From: Shinisaurus crocodilurus
Taxonomy: Eukaryota; Chordata; Lepidosauria; Squamata; Shinisauridae
Reading direction: 5' to 3'
Length of the DNA: 64,000 bases
Assembly (NCBI GenBank): GCA_021292165.1
Contig: CM037877.1
Span: 84,661,691-84,725,690 of the forward strand
The notes under the pieces were generated by a model. That model saw only the letters and a list, made by a program, of their open reading frames with translations. It had not been told where the DNA came from and searched no databases. The position numbers and the translations under genes were made by a program. This document shows positions 44,000-54,975 of this stretch, one piece after another; position 1 is the stretch's first letter; every line of letters begins with the position of its first letter.

Positions 44000-46450
44000 A
44001 AAGCATGTGTGGGGTCTTTCCTTAGAGCGGGGTATTGTCAGGGAGATGACTCTGGAGATCGCCTGTGCTGCAGTTGCACAGGCAATCTCCAGGGCCGCCA
44101 TTCCACTAATGCCTTGCTCTGAAAAAGGTCCCCTCAGAGCGAGGTATTGAGGGGAAGGCAGGTGGCAGCTCACACTACCTGCCACCTGCCCTCAGAAGCA
44201 GCATTTGCCAGTGGCAGTGGCTTGCACAAGCCCCGCCCCCAGGAGCGGTGCGTGGCAGCAGCGGGAGCTCTTGCGCCTGCCCTGTTAATGAATGTGCCTC
44301 GCTTTCCCCCTTGTCACATGCAACTACAAAGATAGCCTCAGTGAAAGGTAAACATTGCAGTATTTGCATTTCTCCCTGTTTGGGGGCAACAAAATGGGTT
44401 AGATAAATCAATCTTCCTCTGCAATAAAGTTGCCTCTAAAAGATGGAACCATACAAATATACCAGTAGTTGAACTGTTGAGTCATAAATTGACTGAGAAA
44501 AGGAAGATCACTCTCGGTGAATCTCTGTATTAACATGTTTGGAATATATCTAGAGTAGCGGCACTTTCCAGACTTTTCGCATAGGATGCCAGATGGCCTG
44601 CAAAATGGATTTTTTGAACATGTACGTATATTATTCCCTACAAGATTATCAGAGAGCCTGATGGCACAGCGCAAAAGCAGCAGCAGACTTCTCTCAGACA
44701 AACACACACACGCAGGAATTGTTTTCTAAAGTAGATGTTTTTTAAAAGATAAATAACGGTAACATACGATTACCCAGGAATTAAAGCTTGATGGTAACAA
44801 AATTGCAGTTATTTAAACATTACTCATTCAGTTCTTTGAGGCAAGGAAAACACACACAGGTCATTCCTCCTTGTTAAACCCTAGCAAGAGTCAGTTAACT
44901 CTAGACTGGTCTAACTGTCAGAGGAGTGTTAGAATGGAATTCAAACCTGTTGCTAATCAACCTCCAGCATTCCCTCCCCTGATTCAATCAAGTGGTTCAG
45001 TCCATTGAACCCTGCCCTTCAATCAGACTGTGCACGGTCTGCCTTAACCCTTTAATGGGCAATCATCTTAAAAACCCACACTTCAGAGTCCACATCTTCT
45101 CATCACATATTCCAACAAGCCCTCCCACTACAGTCCAGATTAGCAGAAGAAAAATCCAGTGACAGCAGAATATTCTCATACAAAGATGAGATAATATAGT
45201 AGCGATTAATTCTTGTGAAAAATGCAACCGTGTGCTTATGAAAAATTAACAACTTTGGGTTGGAGCCAATGTCCACTAGTGCAACACAACTTTCACTGGT
45301 GCAATGGGATTTCCCTGTGCTCTCTTCTCCAGTGCACCACCACTACCACCACCACATGCCCAGATCTGCTCTGAACGGTCTCCCAATCCCCTGGAGCAGA
45401 TTTGGGGGAGTGGGGGGGGGGGCTCCAGGGGGAGGGGAAATCCATTCTGCTAGCAGTTTCCATTCTGCTAGTGGATGACTATCGTTGGATCGAACCCTTT
45501 CTTTATGTACATTCATGGGCAGCAATAAATAGCAGCATCACAGTACTAGGGATTCAGACCTAGAAGGGTACAAAAAGTGACATGCGTACAATCTTATGCC
45601 TTCAAAGTGGCACAGAGCAAGTTGGCAGTCTTACTTCTAGAAAACATCTTCCCCATCCCTTATGTTCACCCACCAAACCTCACAGAACGCTGCACAAAAG
45701 GCAGGAGAGATCTGTTATTCCTCTCTTCTAGTGTTGCACAGCTGTGTTGGGCCAGATCTTATGTGGCTCTTATGGGGGCATGGCTCTGTTCTCCATCTGT
45801 TATCGATAAACATGCACAGGTTGCACGAAGACATTCAAATTTGTGCATGGCTTCTACGTGACACCACAGAAGCATGTCATGTGTTGGACTAAGCTTACTG
45901 AAGCTTTTTGGAACCAAACCCTAGCACCTTTCTGCAAATAATCAAACAAGCTATTTTGTCTCTCATGTAGTATTGGTATAGATTCAAGTATGATCTAACA
46001 TGCAACAAAACCAGAACTGAATAGGTTGCAAATGAAAGCCTAGACAGCAAAGCAACAAATAAAGACCAGAACCATTAAGTTGCAACCTTGAACACAGAAG
46101 CCCGACTGAGATCATTCATGGGATTTAAAGATGCAATGACTAGTTAAAGCCAGGATTCCAGCTCTGATTAACAGGCAACTAAAGAAACAATACAGCAAAA
46201 TTTATTTTAATTACATATCTCTGGTTAATTATTCTGGCAATATTTGCTCAAGCCTATTAGCATTTTCCGAATTGAAGAATTGACACATACTTTCCTCCTT
46301 AAGTAAACTGGCTTGGAGGGGGCATCATGAACATTTCAGTGGATCCTGCATAGGATACTTTCCTGGTATATGTTGTTTGCCCTTGTTATACAAAGGCTAT
46401 TTCCATTCTGTTTCCAACAGGCTATATGGGTATACTGTTCTCTGTCAGTT
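44000..46450. other. Intergenic DNA, no recognised gene
   Basis: Contains short imperfect dyads near 44030-44200. An open frame at 44408-44707 (minus, 99 codons) has no domain that I recognise. Nothing else supported. Confidence 0.5.
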
Positions 46451-46454
46451 TCAT

Positions 46455-46511
46455 ATCTGTTGTGTCAGGGCCACAAGACCATTCAAGTTTTGTGGCCCTG
46501 ACACAACAGAT
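46455..46511. repeat. Perfect hairpin, 22-bp stem, 13-nt loop
   Basis: The left arm ATCTGTTGTGTCAGGGCCAC plus AA (46455-46476) and right arm TTGTGGCCCTGACACAACAG plus AT (46490-46511) are exact inverse copies. They flank a loop containing CCATTCAAG. It does not match the other palindromic families here. It is pre-miRNA-sized but lacks bulges, so an inverted duplication is equally possible. Confidence 0.93.
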
Positions 46512-46795
46512 TCAAGTCATGTAGCAACCACATTTTAGTCATCATATGATGCTCCTGCTGTGTATCCTTCTTCAATTAGAGAGGCATCACATTTTTTGTG
46601 TTGTTTTTTTAAAATTGTGTTTTTTTTTGTCAATTGCTTTTATGTTATGTTTTAATTAAGATTTTGCTTTTAATTTGCATTTCATTATTGTTAGCTGCCT
46701 TGAGTGCCACCTTCTGCAGGAAAATGGGTTATAATTTTTCTTTAAAAAACTCAGGGTTGAACAAAAAATATTGCAATTTGAGGGCTAGAAAAGTA

Positions 46796-47055
46796 CAGTA
46801 ATACCTTGGATTGCAAGTAACTTGGTCTGAGAGCATTTTGCAAGACAAGCAAAAAAAATTAATTTTTTTTAACTTGATAAACGAGCAAGGTCTTGCAAGA
46901 CAAGTCGTAGGGATGTAACCGCTCACCTAGAGCGGGCGTAGCAGGCCGAAATCGGCCCCGCTCACGCCCGCCAGAGACTTGCTTTGATATAAGAGTGTTT
47001 TGGATTACAAGCACGGTTCTGGAATGAATTATGCTTGCAATCCAAGGTATTACTG
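46796..47055. mobile_element. Tc1/mariner-type (Tigger-like) MITE, 260 bp, TA TSD
   Basis: Ends CAGTAATACCTTGGATTGCA and TGCAATCCAAGGTATTACTG are inverted repeats flanked by TA (46794-46795 and 47056-47057). The interior has a GC-rich centre (GGGCGTAGCAGGCCGAAATC). CAGTNNTNCC ends with TA duplication fit pogo/Tigger elements. No transposase. Confidence 0.88.
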
Positions 47056-47059
47056 TACA

Positions 47060-49250
47060 GTCTCTGCAGTACTAAAACACAGCGTCAAGGAGAGATATAC
47101 TGCCTTTGTATGACAAATAAGAAACAAATGTACTTTGTGACAACTGTATTCTTATACTTGGGAGGGGCAAAAACAGGGCTTCTAGTGGTCAAGCAGCAGG
47201 GGAGTTAGTAATAGTATTGCCTGGGTGTATCTTTCCAAGGAAAGGAGTCAAGCTTTGAATTGAAGGATGAAGCAGATGCTTTGTCAAGAAGCCAAACTGA
47301 TGTCAGTTGGAAAAGACAGGAAAGCAGGAAAGTTTTAAGTCTGAGCTGCCCACATGAAGTGCTTCATTGCACAAAATATTCTGGCAAGAAGAGGACATTT
47401 ATACAGGAGCAGAGAATTCATGTGGGGAGGTGTGGAGCAAGGCAGAGGATTGATGGAGCTGCTTGGGGCCCAAAAAAGCTAAGATTGAAGCTGGGGTCCT
47501 ATGCACCCTTACTACAGAGTAGCCCTCCCTGAACACAGTAGGATGTACTTCTGTGTAAACATTCATAGGCTCAATTATTTTAAGGGAGACTTGGCAGACT
47601 CTCCCTGCATTATAATGATCACTTGGCCAGATCTACTATTCTTGGATTCCTAGATGAGGAGAAAGACCTCAGACTTTAAGGAAGCATTCTAGACATGGGG
47701 GGCCTGCACCAGAGCTCTTTCCATGTATCAGGGAGCCCTGTCATGGTATTTATGCAACTACCATGTACCACTGTTGAGGCACATGCTAATGAATACAGTG
47801 CAGTTTCCACTGTGTTCAAAACATGATCTTGTGTCACACAGAAAAGCAATTGTGGGAGAAGTAGGAGGAGTTGGAAAGGTGATCAATCAATCAATTCTGA
47901 TGTGTGCAGGGGAAATGGCCCTTTAAGTTTCATTTGTCTTGTTTTTTAGATCCATTATGCACAGGTTCCCTGGTGTGCAGGAACAGAGATTGGAAAAAAA
48001 GTAATTCACAGCTCCTTCCCAAAAGCCGGGTGCTGACATTTGCAGGAGTAAGCATCATTGAAGAAAATGTGATTTACTGCTGAGTAGACATGTATTGGGG
48101 GGCGGGGGGCGTTTTCAGCTAGTTGTTCCTCACCCAGCACTTGAAGCAATGTAAGAGGTTTGTGTTATTCACAGATTCACACCCCTGCACCTGTGCATTA
48201 GCAAATACTGTTGTTTTTTAAAAAGTCCTCATTGCAGCACCACTCCCCCCCCCCAGCCCACCACCCTGCTGAAGCCATTCCTCCTCCCCGCAGAACAGTA
48301 CCACAAGTTTAGCACACACTGAAATATATACCACGGGGGGGGGGGTGCAACATATTAAAAAGTCATGATATAACTGATCTGAAGAAATCGGGGATATCAT
48401 GGCAGAAATAGCATGAGGAAGTTGGTTTGGGGTGTGCATCATGTGACATGCCAGTGAGTCAGACATTACAATGTTGGTAAAAATCCCTAGTATAGATCCA
48501 CACACCCCTGGGCTGGCTGACTTTCTAAGTCTTGTAGCAAATTGAATTGTTCTCCTGGATTAGAAGGAGCCAGAATTCCAGAGAAATAAATAGCTCTTTG
48601 GGGGATTCCCTTAATTACAGGTTTATTATTATTCTTATATTTTGATGTTGTTCAAATGGTGTGATCTTATATCTTTCTCCCCTGAGGAAATGTGGAAATT
48701 TTATACTAAATTCAAAGATCCAGATTAATTCTCAGTTCATTTGGTTTCTCATGGACTTGTTCCAGTGTGAGACTGATTTATAGGACTTGATTCACAGTAC
48801 ACTTAATTTTTGTTATTCTGAGCCAAACAGATTTCATCTGTGGGGGTTTTCACCCTTGAGCAGAGAATAATCTGGATCATAGTGACATAATCCTGAACTT
48901 CATCAAGAACTACAGTAACTGTAGACTTATCTTATTTGCCAATGTTTGCTTTACAAATCACTAGACATATGTTTGAGAAAAGTACATGTGGCTGCATTAA
49001 CACATTTTAAAATGTCCCAGACAAGCACCTCAGAGTGCTGACATAATAATATCTCATAATAATAATATCATAATATCACACTCTGAGGTTAAATGAGAGT
49101 TAGAAACTACAGCCGATTTATTATAATACTAACATAGGTACTTGAGTTTATAGCTGTCTGCTGACCTGGTTAAAGCCAGTCCCTTCATATACGTCCACAC
49201 TAACTTTGTTTACCCCCATTGCTGAATGCATGTCTTATTAGCTTTTGCCT
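47060..49250. other. Intergenic DNA, no recognised gene
   Basis: Includes a degraded palindromic-MITE copy near 47490-47570, C- and G-tracts near 48245 and 48335, and a small foldback (CCTCAGAGTG / CACTCTGAGG) around an ATAAT-rich core near 49029-49088. No coding similarity. Confidence 0.5.
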
Positions 49251-49519
49251 GCTGTATGACAGGGATGTTGAAGAGTCCTTGATCTCAAGTCACGAGTCTT
49301 TGGACCCGAGTCTCAAGTCCGAGTCCGAGTCCTTGGTCCAAAATGGTGACTCACGAGTCACGAGTCACGAGTCACTCCCAAAGCTGACTCCATGAGTCCC
49401 TATTAAAATCAATGGGGGTTTTCCCCAACAAAATAAGGCTACTTCAGATGTGTGGTTTAAATAAATTCTAGGCACAAGTGTGCCTTTTTATTTCAAAACT
49501 CTGCCACTGATTTTGAAAA

Positions 49520-49700
49520 GAACAGACCAGGCAGACAAACCCAAAATAAGCAGGCAGGCAGAGGAGGCAGGGAACCCCAAAGCAGGCAGGCAGAGGCCTT
49601 TGTCTTGGACAATTCAACTGTTGAACTGGTCAAGAAGAGACCAGGCAGGCAGAGGAGGCAGGGAACCCCAAAGCAGGCAGGCAGAGGCAGCCAAACCCAA
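49520..49700. repeat. Tandem purine-rich duplication inside the hAT element
   Basis: Two copies of AGGCAGAGGAGGCAGGGAAC then CCCAAAGCAGGCAGGCAGAG, about 70-95 bp apart. Confidence 0.85.
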
Positions 49701-49800
49701 AATGTCTGAAAGGTTGCATTTTAGGAAAATGATTTTAAAAAATAAACTTGCTGTACTTCCTAAAATGTATCCATGTTGCATTTGAGGAACACAATTTTTT

Positions 49801-50106
49801 CTAAATGTTTGGCCCCCCCATTCTGGAACGGTGAGGTCTCATCACAATTCCACCCTCACTGAACACCCGCTCCACTGGTGATGAACTTGCTGGAACCAGA
49901 AACACACTCAGAGCAGCCGCACAGAGTAATCTCAGGTCCTTCCTCTGCCTCTCCCAAGTACGCAACACATCAATCAAAATAAATCTTGACACACTGTTGG
50001 GGCTGCACTCCTGGTAGCCGTCCATAGTGGCCGAGCAGCGGCACACCTCGCTTCCATGCGCTCTTCGCCAGCAATCACGCTCCTCTCCACTCCTTCTGGC
50101 ACAGCC
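49801..50106 (-). pseudogene. hAT transposase C-terminal remnant
   Basis: The minus-strand frame reads DLRLLCAAALSVFLVPASSS then PVERVFSEGGIVMRPHRSRM, the hAT C-terminal dimerisation region (the PASSxPVERxFS motif is diagnostic). DDE catalytic parts and the zinc-finger N-terminus are absent. The frame ends near 49801. Upstream of about 50107 it runs into terminal-repeat sequence, so it is a deletion product. Confidence 0.9.
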
Positions 50107-50240
50107 CAGGGGTGTTGAAGAGTCCTTGGTCTCGAGTCGAGTCTCGAGTCCCATTAAAAATATTGGGACTCGAGTCCGAGTCGAGTCAGAGGGGGGACTC
50201 AGTCCGACTCACGAGTCGAGTCCCCAACCCTGCTGTATGA

Positions 50241-51072
50241 TCTACCAGCCTCCTAAGATTCCTGGTTTAGCACCTACTTTTCTGTTTTGCCCTTCCTCAG
50301 ATTGCAGGGCCTGATTCTAAAAGAGTTGTGCTTTTCTTGAGTTTCTGGCTGTAGCATATATAGAGATGGAAATATTATCTGTGATGCCATTTCACTGTAA
50401 AGAGATTACAGCTCCACAGTTACAAACTTCAGGATATAGATAACACTCTTCATGAGAATTATTTACACAAAACCCTTCGTGATAAGAGTTACTTAAAGAG
50501 GCTCCAGAGTATTTGTCACTGGAACTAAAGAAAGGAAACAAGAGAAATTATGTTTTGGATATATTAGCTTTTAGTTTTGCTGAGCCTATACCACAGGCAT
50601 GCACAACATGCAGTCCCCAAGCAGAAGCCATGTATTGCGGCTTTCCAAGGGTTGACAACTTTTTAACTGACTACTGTAGCTGTGGTTTGAAGTGAAAATA
50701 TGCAGTTTGATGTGAAAATATGAGGAAGTGAAATATTTTTTTTCTCTATTATGTGAAAAAAAATTCACATGCTGATTTCTGCATGTCAAGTTTCTGTTAA
50801 AAGTACGAGAGCAGTCCAGAACATTTTGTGTTGGTCCATTGGTAACCCTAGCTCCGACAGCTACATCATAAGGCCTCTACTTTTGCATCTTCAGGCTGGC
50901 TTGCAAAAACCGGGGTGCAGGTGCCCTAGGCCAAATGACAGCCCACGTGACAAGTATCTTTCACAACCCCTTCCCAAGTATATTTTCATATTTGCACAAT
51001 AAAAAATGGCGGAGAACATGCAAGGAGTTTTGAGGAAAATATAGTTCTAAGAAAGTCCAGACGATTTCAAAA
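50241..51072. other. Intergenic DNA, no recognised gene
   Basis: Between the hAT element and the Helitron. No domain or repeat recognised. Confidence 0.5.
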
Positions 51073-51897
51073 TCTACTATATAAATGTGAAAGTTTGTAT
51101 GTTTGTTTGTTTGTGTGTTCCTCATAGGCTCCTACACAGTGGGACGGATCCCCCCTAAACTTGGCACACATACTCTTCATCACCCAAGGAAGAATACTGG
51201 TGGGGTTAGAACCCAAAAAAAACCATCACTGGGCATGTCTGACCCACTCTTATGTAGCTTATGGGCAAACTGAGATAGGAGCGCCCCTATGTCATTTAGA
51301 ATGTTCATGTAAACTGCCGCAGGGGCCTATCAGGAGCAGTTATGCAAATCGTCCCTACATCATTCAGAATGTTCATATGAATTGCTGCAGGGGGAGCTGG
51401 GATTTCATTGTGCAGTCCCGGTGGAGCTGGGATTTCATTGTTGTGGAGTCCCAGTGGAGCTGGGATTTCATTGTGTAGTCCCGGGGGAGGGGAGCAGAGA
51501 TTTCATTGTGTAGTCCTGGGGGAGGGGAGCTGGGATTTTGTTGTGTAGTCCCCGGGGGAGCTGGGATTTCGTTGTGTTGTCCCTGGGGGAGCTGGGATTT
51601 CGTTGTGTAGTCCCCGGGGGAGCTGGGATTTCATTGTGTAGTCCCGGGTGGGGGAGCAGGGATTTCATTGTGCAGTCCCGGGAGAGCTGGGATTTCAGAA
51701 AAACAGAAAATCGTGTTGTGACAGCTTTCTAAGAAAACATTTTAAAAACAATAAATGATTGAAAGGTGTTGTGAATTTTTCATTTCAACCTTTCCTAAGA
51801 AGCCATTCAAAAAAGTGGTCAGCTACCTTAAGGAATTTTGAATAAAAAGTACCTATAAGAAAATGACGACCCGCGCAACACCGGGTAAATAAGCTAG
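51073..51897 (+). mobile_element. Non-autonomous Helitron, 825 bp
   Basis: The 5' end TCTACTATATAAATGTGAAA begins after A (51072). The 3' end is CTAG (51894-51897) followed by T (51898). A 5-bp stem hairpin ACCCG/CGGGT (51869-51873, 51882-51886) precedes it by 7 nt before CTAG. TC...CTAG ends, insertion between A and T, a 3' hairpin and no duplication define Helitrons. No Rep/helicase is present. Confidence 0.92.
51393..51692. repeat. Minisatellite of about 30-35 bp inside the Helitron
   Basis: About nine to ten units of GGAGCTGGGATTTCATTGTG then TAGTCCCGGGG, differing by single bases and by 1-5-bp length changes. It produces an artefact minus-strand frame with PGTTQRNPSSP-type repeats. Confidence 0.93.
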
Positions 51898-53469
51898 TAT
51901 TCTATAAATGTCCAGAATATTCAGGAGGGTTGTGAAAAATGAATTCACATCCAGAATAGCTGAAAAGTTTGACTTCAAATATTTGACATTCCCTTTTGTT
52001 GTGAAGAACAAAAACAGCAAAAGGAACATACCGGTACTATACTGTATGTGCAAATCCTTAACAAATTTTTGGTGAACCCTGACTTCAAACCATCCTATAA
52101 CTGCTGAGTATATGTGTCTGGCATGATGTGTCATCACGGTGCTGGCTTCATATATCAGACTGAGGTTGTTCTGCCCTCAGATAATGATTAGTGCTCACAC
52201 AACGATGATCCAGTGGTTGTCATGAAGATCTACCGGTATGCTATTTTTAAGAGGGAGAAAGAGAACTCACTCAGATTTCACAGTGATTGTATCCACTGGA
52301 AAGTCACTGACATTTGCCAAAGAGTGCTCGTGGGAGAACCGCTTCTGTGCCTGATGAGAATACATGGCACTAGGGAAGTTTACACACTTCAGCACTACTG
52401 AAACCAGCTTCAGAGTTTGTGTTGTTAAGAGGGGAGTTCAAAAAAAAAGTTAAAAACCATCCACCTCAGGAAAGCTATAGAGACCCCTATTACCATGCCT
52501 CACCCTTCAGGCAGGGAGCTAATGCTTAATATGGTAACAGAATGAGGAGGTTGCTATAAATGTGACATCTCCACAATTACTTTGATGTTCAGAAATGCCA
52601 GACCTCACCACACTTTTGTGGTCATACATGCCAATTGCTCCACTTAATTCATTGACAGGATGGGACACCATTCTCTTGCCTAAAGCAAGACACCAGGTAA
52701 TGTGTAAGTTGTATTTATGGGGACTATTGCTTTTCCCTCCTTACTGTTCACCTAATAACTTTGAATTCTAGAGGATGAAATAACCACGACAGAATGGTAG
52801 GGAGACAAACTCACCAAGAAGACACACACACCCCAAGCCTCTTGTCTTGAAGTGACCACCAGTCTTGACTGGAAAAGGTTTCCAGACATTGTCTTCTTTT
52901 AGCAATAGAGCTACTGCTAATCACTTATGTAGCACAATTACAACCTGATCCTATCCACATTTACCTTAAAAATACAACTGTGTTCAAGGATAATTATTCT
53001 CAAATAAATGTGCATAAATTTTCCAGCCTGGTCTTATCCATATTTACTCAGATGTGAGTCCCAATGAGCTCAATGGGATCCATTCCCATCCTCCTAGGTA
53101 CATCTGCATACAATTGCGGCTGTAATTTGCCAGGTCTTTCACACACTTTATTGGGTTTATGCCATGTGCATATTTGGGGTGCTTTAACTGTCTTTATTGC
53201 TCAGATATTCTGGCATATTATTGTTCCTAGAGTATTTTTAATCACCACATACCTGTAAACTAGATAAACTCCTTTAGCAGTGCGGAAATGAGTCAAACAT
53301 TGACTTTTAGACCTTCCTTTACAATGACTTACTGAGAAATAGTAAGTGCTAACTCATTCCAGTGTCCACCATGGTTATATGATGTTCATCAGCATGATCA
53401 AAGGCTAAAGTAAAGTAATTTGAAAGTGGGGCAAAAGCTCCTATATTATAAGGGGCTTACCACCATTTC

Positions 53470-53473
53470 ATGT

Positions 53474-53524
<51 letters not shown>
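53470..53524. repeat. (TG)n(AG)n compound microsatellite
   Basis: TG units followed by AG units. Confidence 0.97.
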
Positions 53525-53525
<1 letters not shown>

Positions 53526-53766
53526 CCAATAACATGAATATCAAAAGCCTTTTTCGTACAAGAATTACACTTTCACTGAACACATGAATGGGGAGGAGTA
53601 GGATTGTGGTAGTAGGCCTTGCCCTGGACCTATGTGTGATCAGTGGACAGGGTGAATAGAGCCTACACACATACAATTGCATGCATGCTGGGATCTCACT
53701 GCATGATTGAGAAATCTGGGAAATCACATGAAGGTCATCAGGAGAGGGGAGTGCAGGTGTGATTTC

Positions 53767-53799
53767 CCCCCCCACACACACACACACACATACACACAC
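53767..53799. repeat. C-tract and (AC)n microsatellite
   Basis: A C-run followed by AC units with one T interruption. Confidence 0.93.
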
Positions 53800-54888
53800 C
53801 TGTTTGGTGAACTTGTGAAGCTTCAGGGGGAAACTGGCTGGCAGGGGGAAGGTTAAGCACCTCACTCCCATTGCAAAGACTTTTGCAATAGAGAATGAGC
53901 CATCCAGCTAAGGCAACATGTGGCTGCAGTATGGTGCATAATTTGGCCCTGCTTAGAGTCTCATCTAAATGCTCCTTCTTCTGTTCATTTTCATAGTTAG
54001 GATGCTAGAGATTCCAAGTCTTAACAGGTCTAGAATGAAAATTCAACCACTGAGAGGTCAGAATTTGGGGTGTGCCAGCTCCTGTTTTTCTAATGGCTAG
54101 CCACAAGACCAGCCTGCTTCCTCTAGCTATTTTTATTTAAACTAAAATCAGCTATATTTGTCTCTGCGGTTTGCAGTGTCAGCTGGTTTCAGTAGTGCTT
54201 GAAAACAGTGGTCCACCCATACATTGGGTAACCCAAAGCAGGCCAAAATTCCCAACCCTTTAAGCAATAGCCATTGCAACCAGCATGTCTGATTTGTTTT
54301 GCCTTGTTTGCTTTTTTCACTCGTGAAGCATAGGAAACAGATTTAAGCTAGTATCAGGAAAATGACTAGTCTGTGGCTTCCCTGACTGGCTTGAAATAGA
54401 AAAAAACATGGCTGATTATGACAGCCAATGATAAGGTACAGAAGAAAAAATGATTAATTATGTAAGATGCCAAATGCAAAAACTACCACATCAAAAGAAC
54501 TGAATATGATAGGACCAGCAAAACACCATCATCTTGTCAAAATACAAAGTAGACGTTTTACCGTGATCTCTACTTGGCCTCAGTAGACAGGAAACATACA
54601 TCTTCTTGGTCATCTAATTTTTCTCATTTGATGAAGGCACTCCTGACTGAGCAGTAATTGAATTGGGGAGGGGCAAAGGGGCCCTGATCCCTTTACCATT
54701 TACATGTTTACATCCCTTTACCATTTATGACAGCCCACTTAGCCATTGTTTAGAAGACTATGCTGGGCATGATTTGGCTAAAATTAAAGGGTAGGGCTTG
54801 TGGGTTTAATTTTTAAAATCCCTACTTTCTGTCCTGTAATTTGAGCCCTGGTCCTGACTTATAACCAACTGGGGGAAAACTCTTCTTA

Positions 54889-54972
54889 CAGTGCAATCTG
54901 TACTGCTCAGAAATAAGTGCCATTGAGTCCAATGGAGCTTACTCACAGGTAAGAGGGAATAGGATTGCAACC
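54889..54972. mobile_element. AATCC-family MITE, 84 bp, TTA TSD
   Basis: Starts CAGTGCAATC, ends GATTGCAACC. TTA at 54886-54888 and 54973-54975. Core GAGTCCAATGGAGCTTACTC then ACAGGTAAG. Confidence 0.85.
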
Positions 54973-54975
54973 TTA

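Larger units (their letters stand above)
49260..50232. mobile_element. hAT transposon, 973 bp, exact 8-bp TSD
   Basis: Starts CAGGGATGTTGAAGAGTCCT and ends TCCCCAACCCTG, flanked by identical CTGTATGA at 49252-49259 and 50233-50240. The ends carry many GAGTC subterminal repeats, as hAT ends do. The interior holds the 3' part of a transposase on the minus strand plus two tandem purine-rich blocks. A second copy of the left-end sequence occurs internally at 50107. It is an internally deleted, non-autonomous copy. Confidence 0.95.
51898..54880. other. Intergenic DNA, no recognised gene
   Basis: Contains degraded palindromic-MITE copies near 52942-53020 and 53030-53120 and the microsatellites at 53470 and 53767. 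No exon recognised. Confidence 0.5.

Noticed and set aside
44408..44707. 99-codon minus-strand ORF as a host exon
   Set aside because: No recognisable domain or convincing splice sites; kept only as a note.
51393..51692. CRISPR-like array
   Set aside because: Head-to-tail minisatellite without unique spacers, inside a Helitron in a vertebrate genome.
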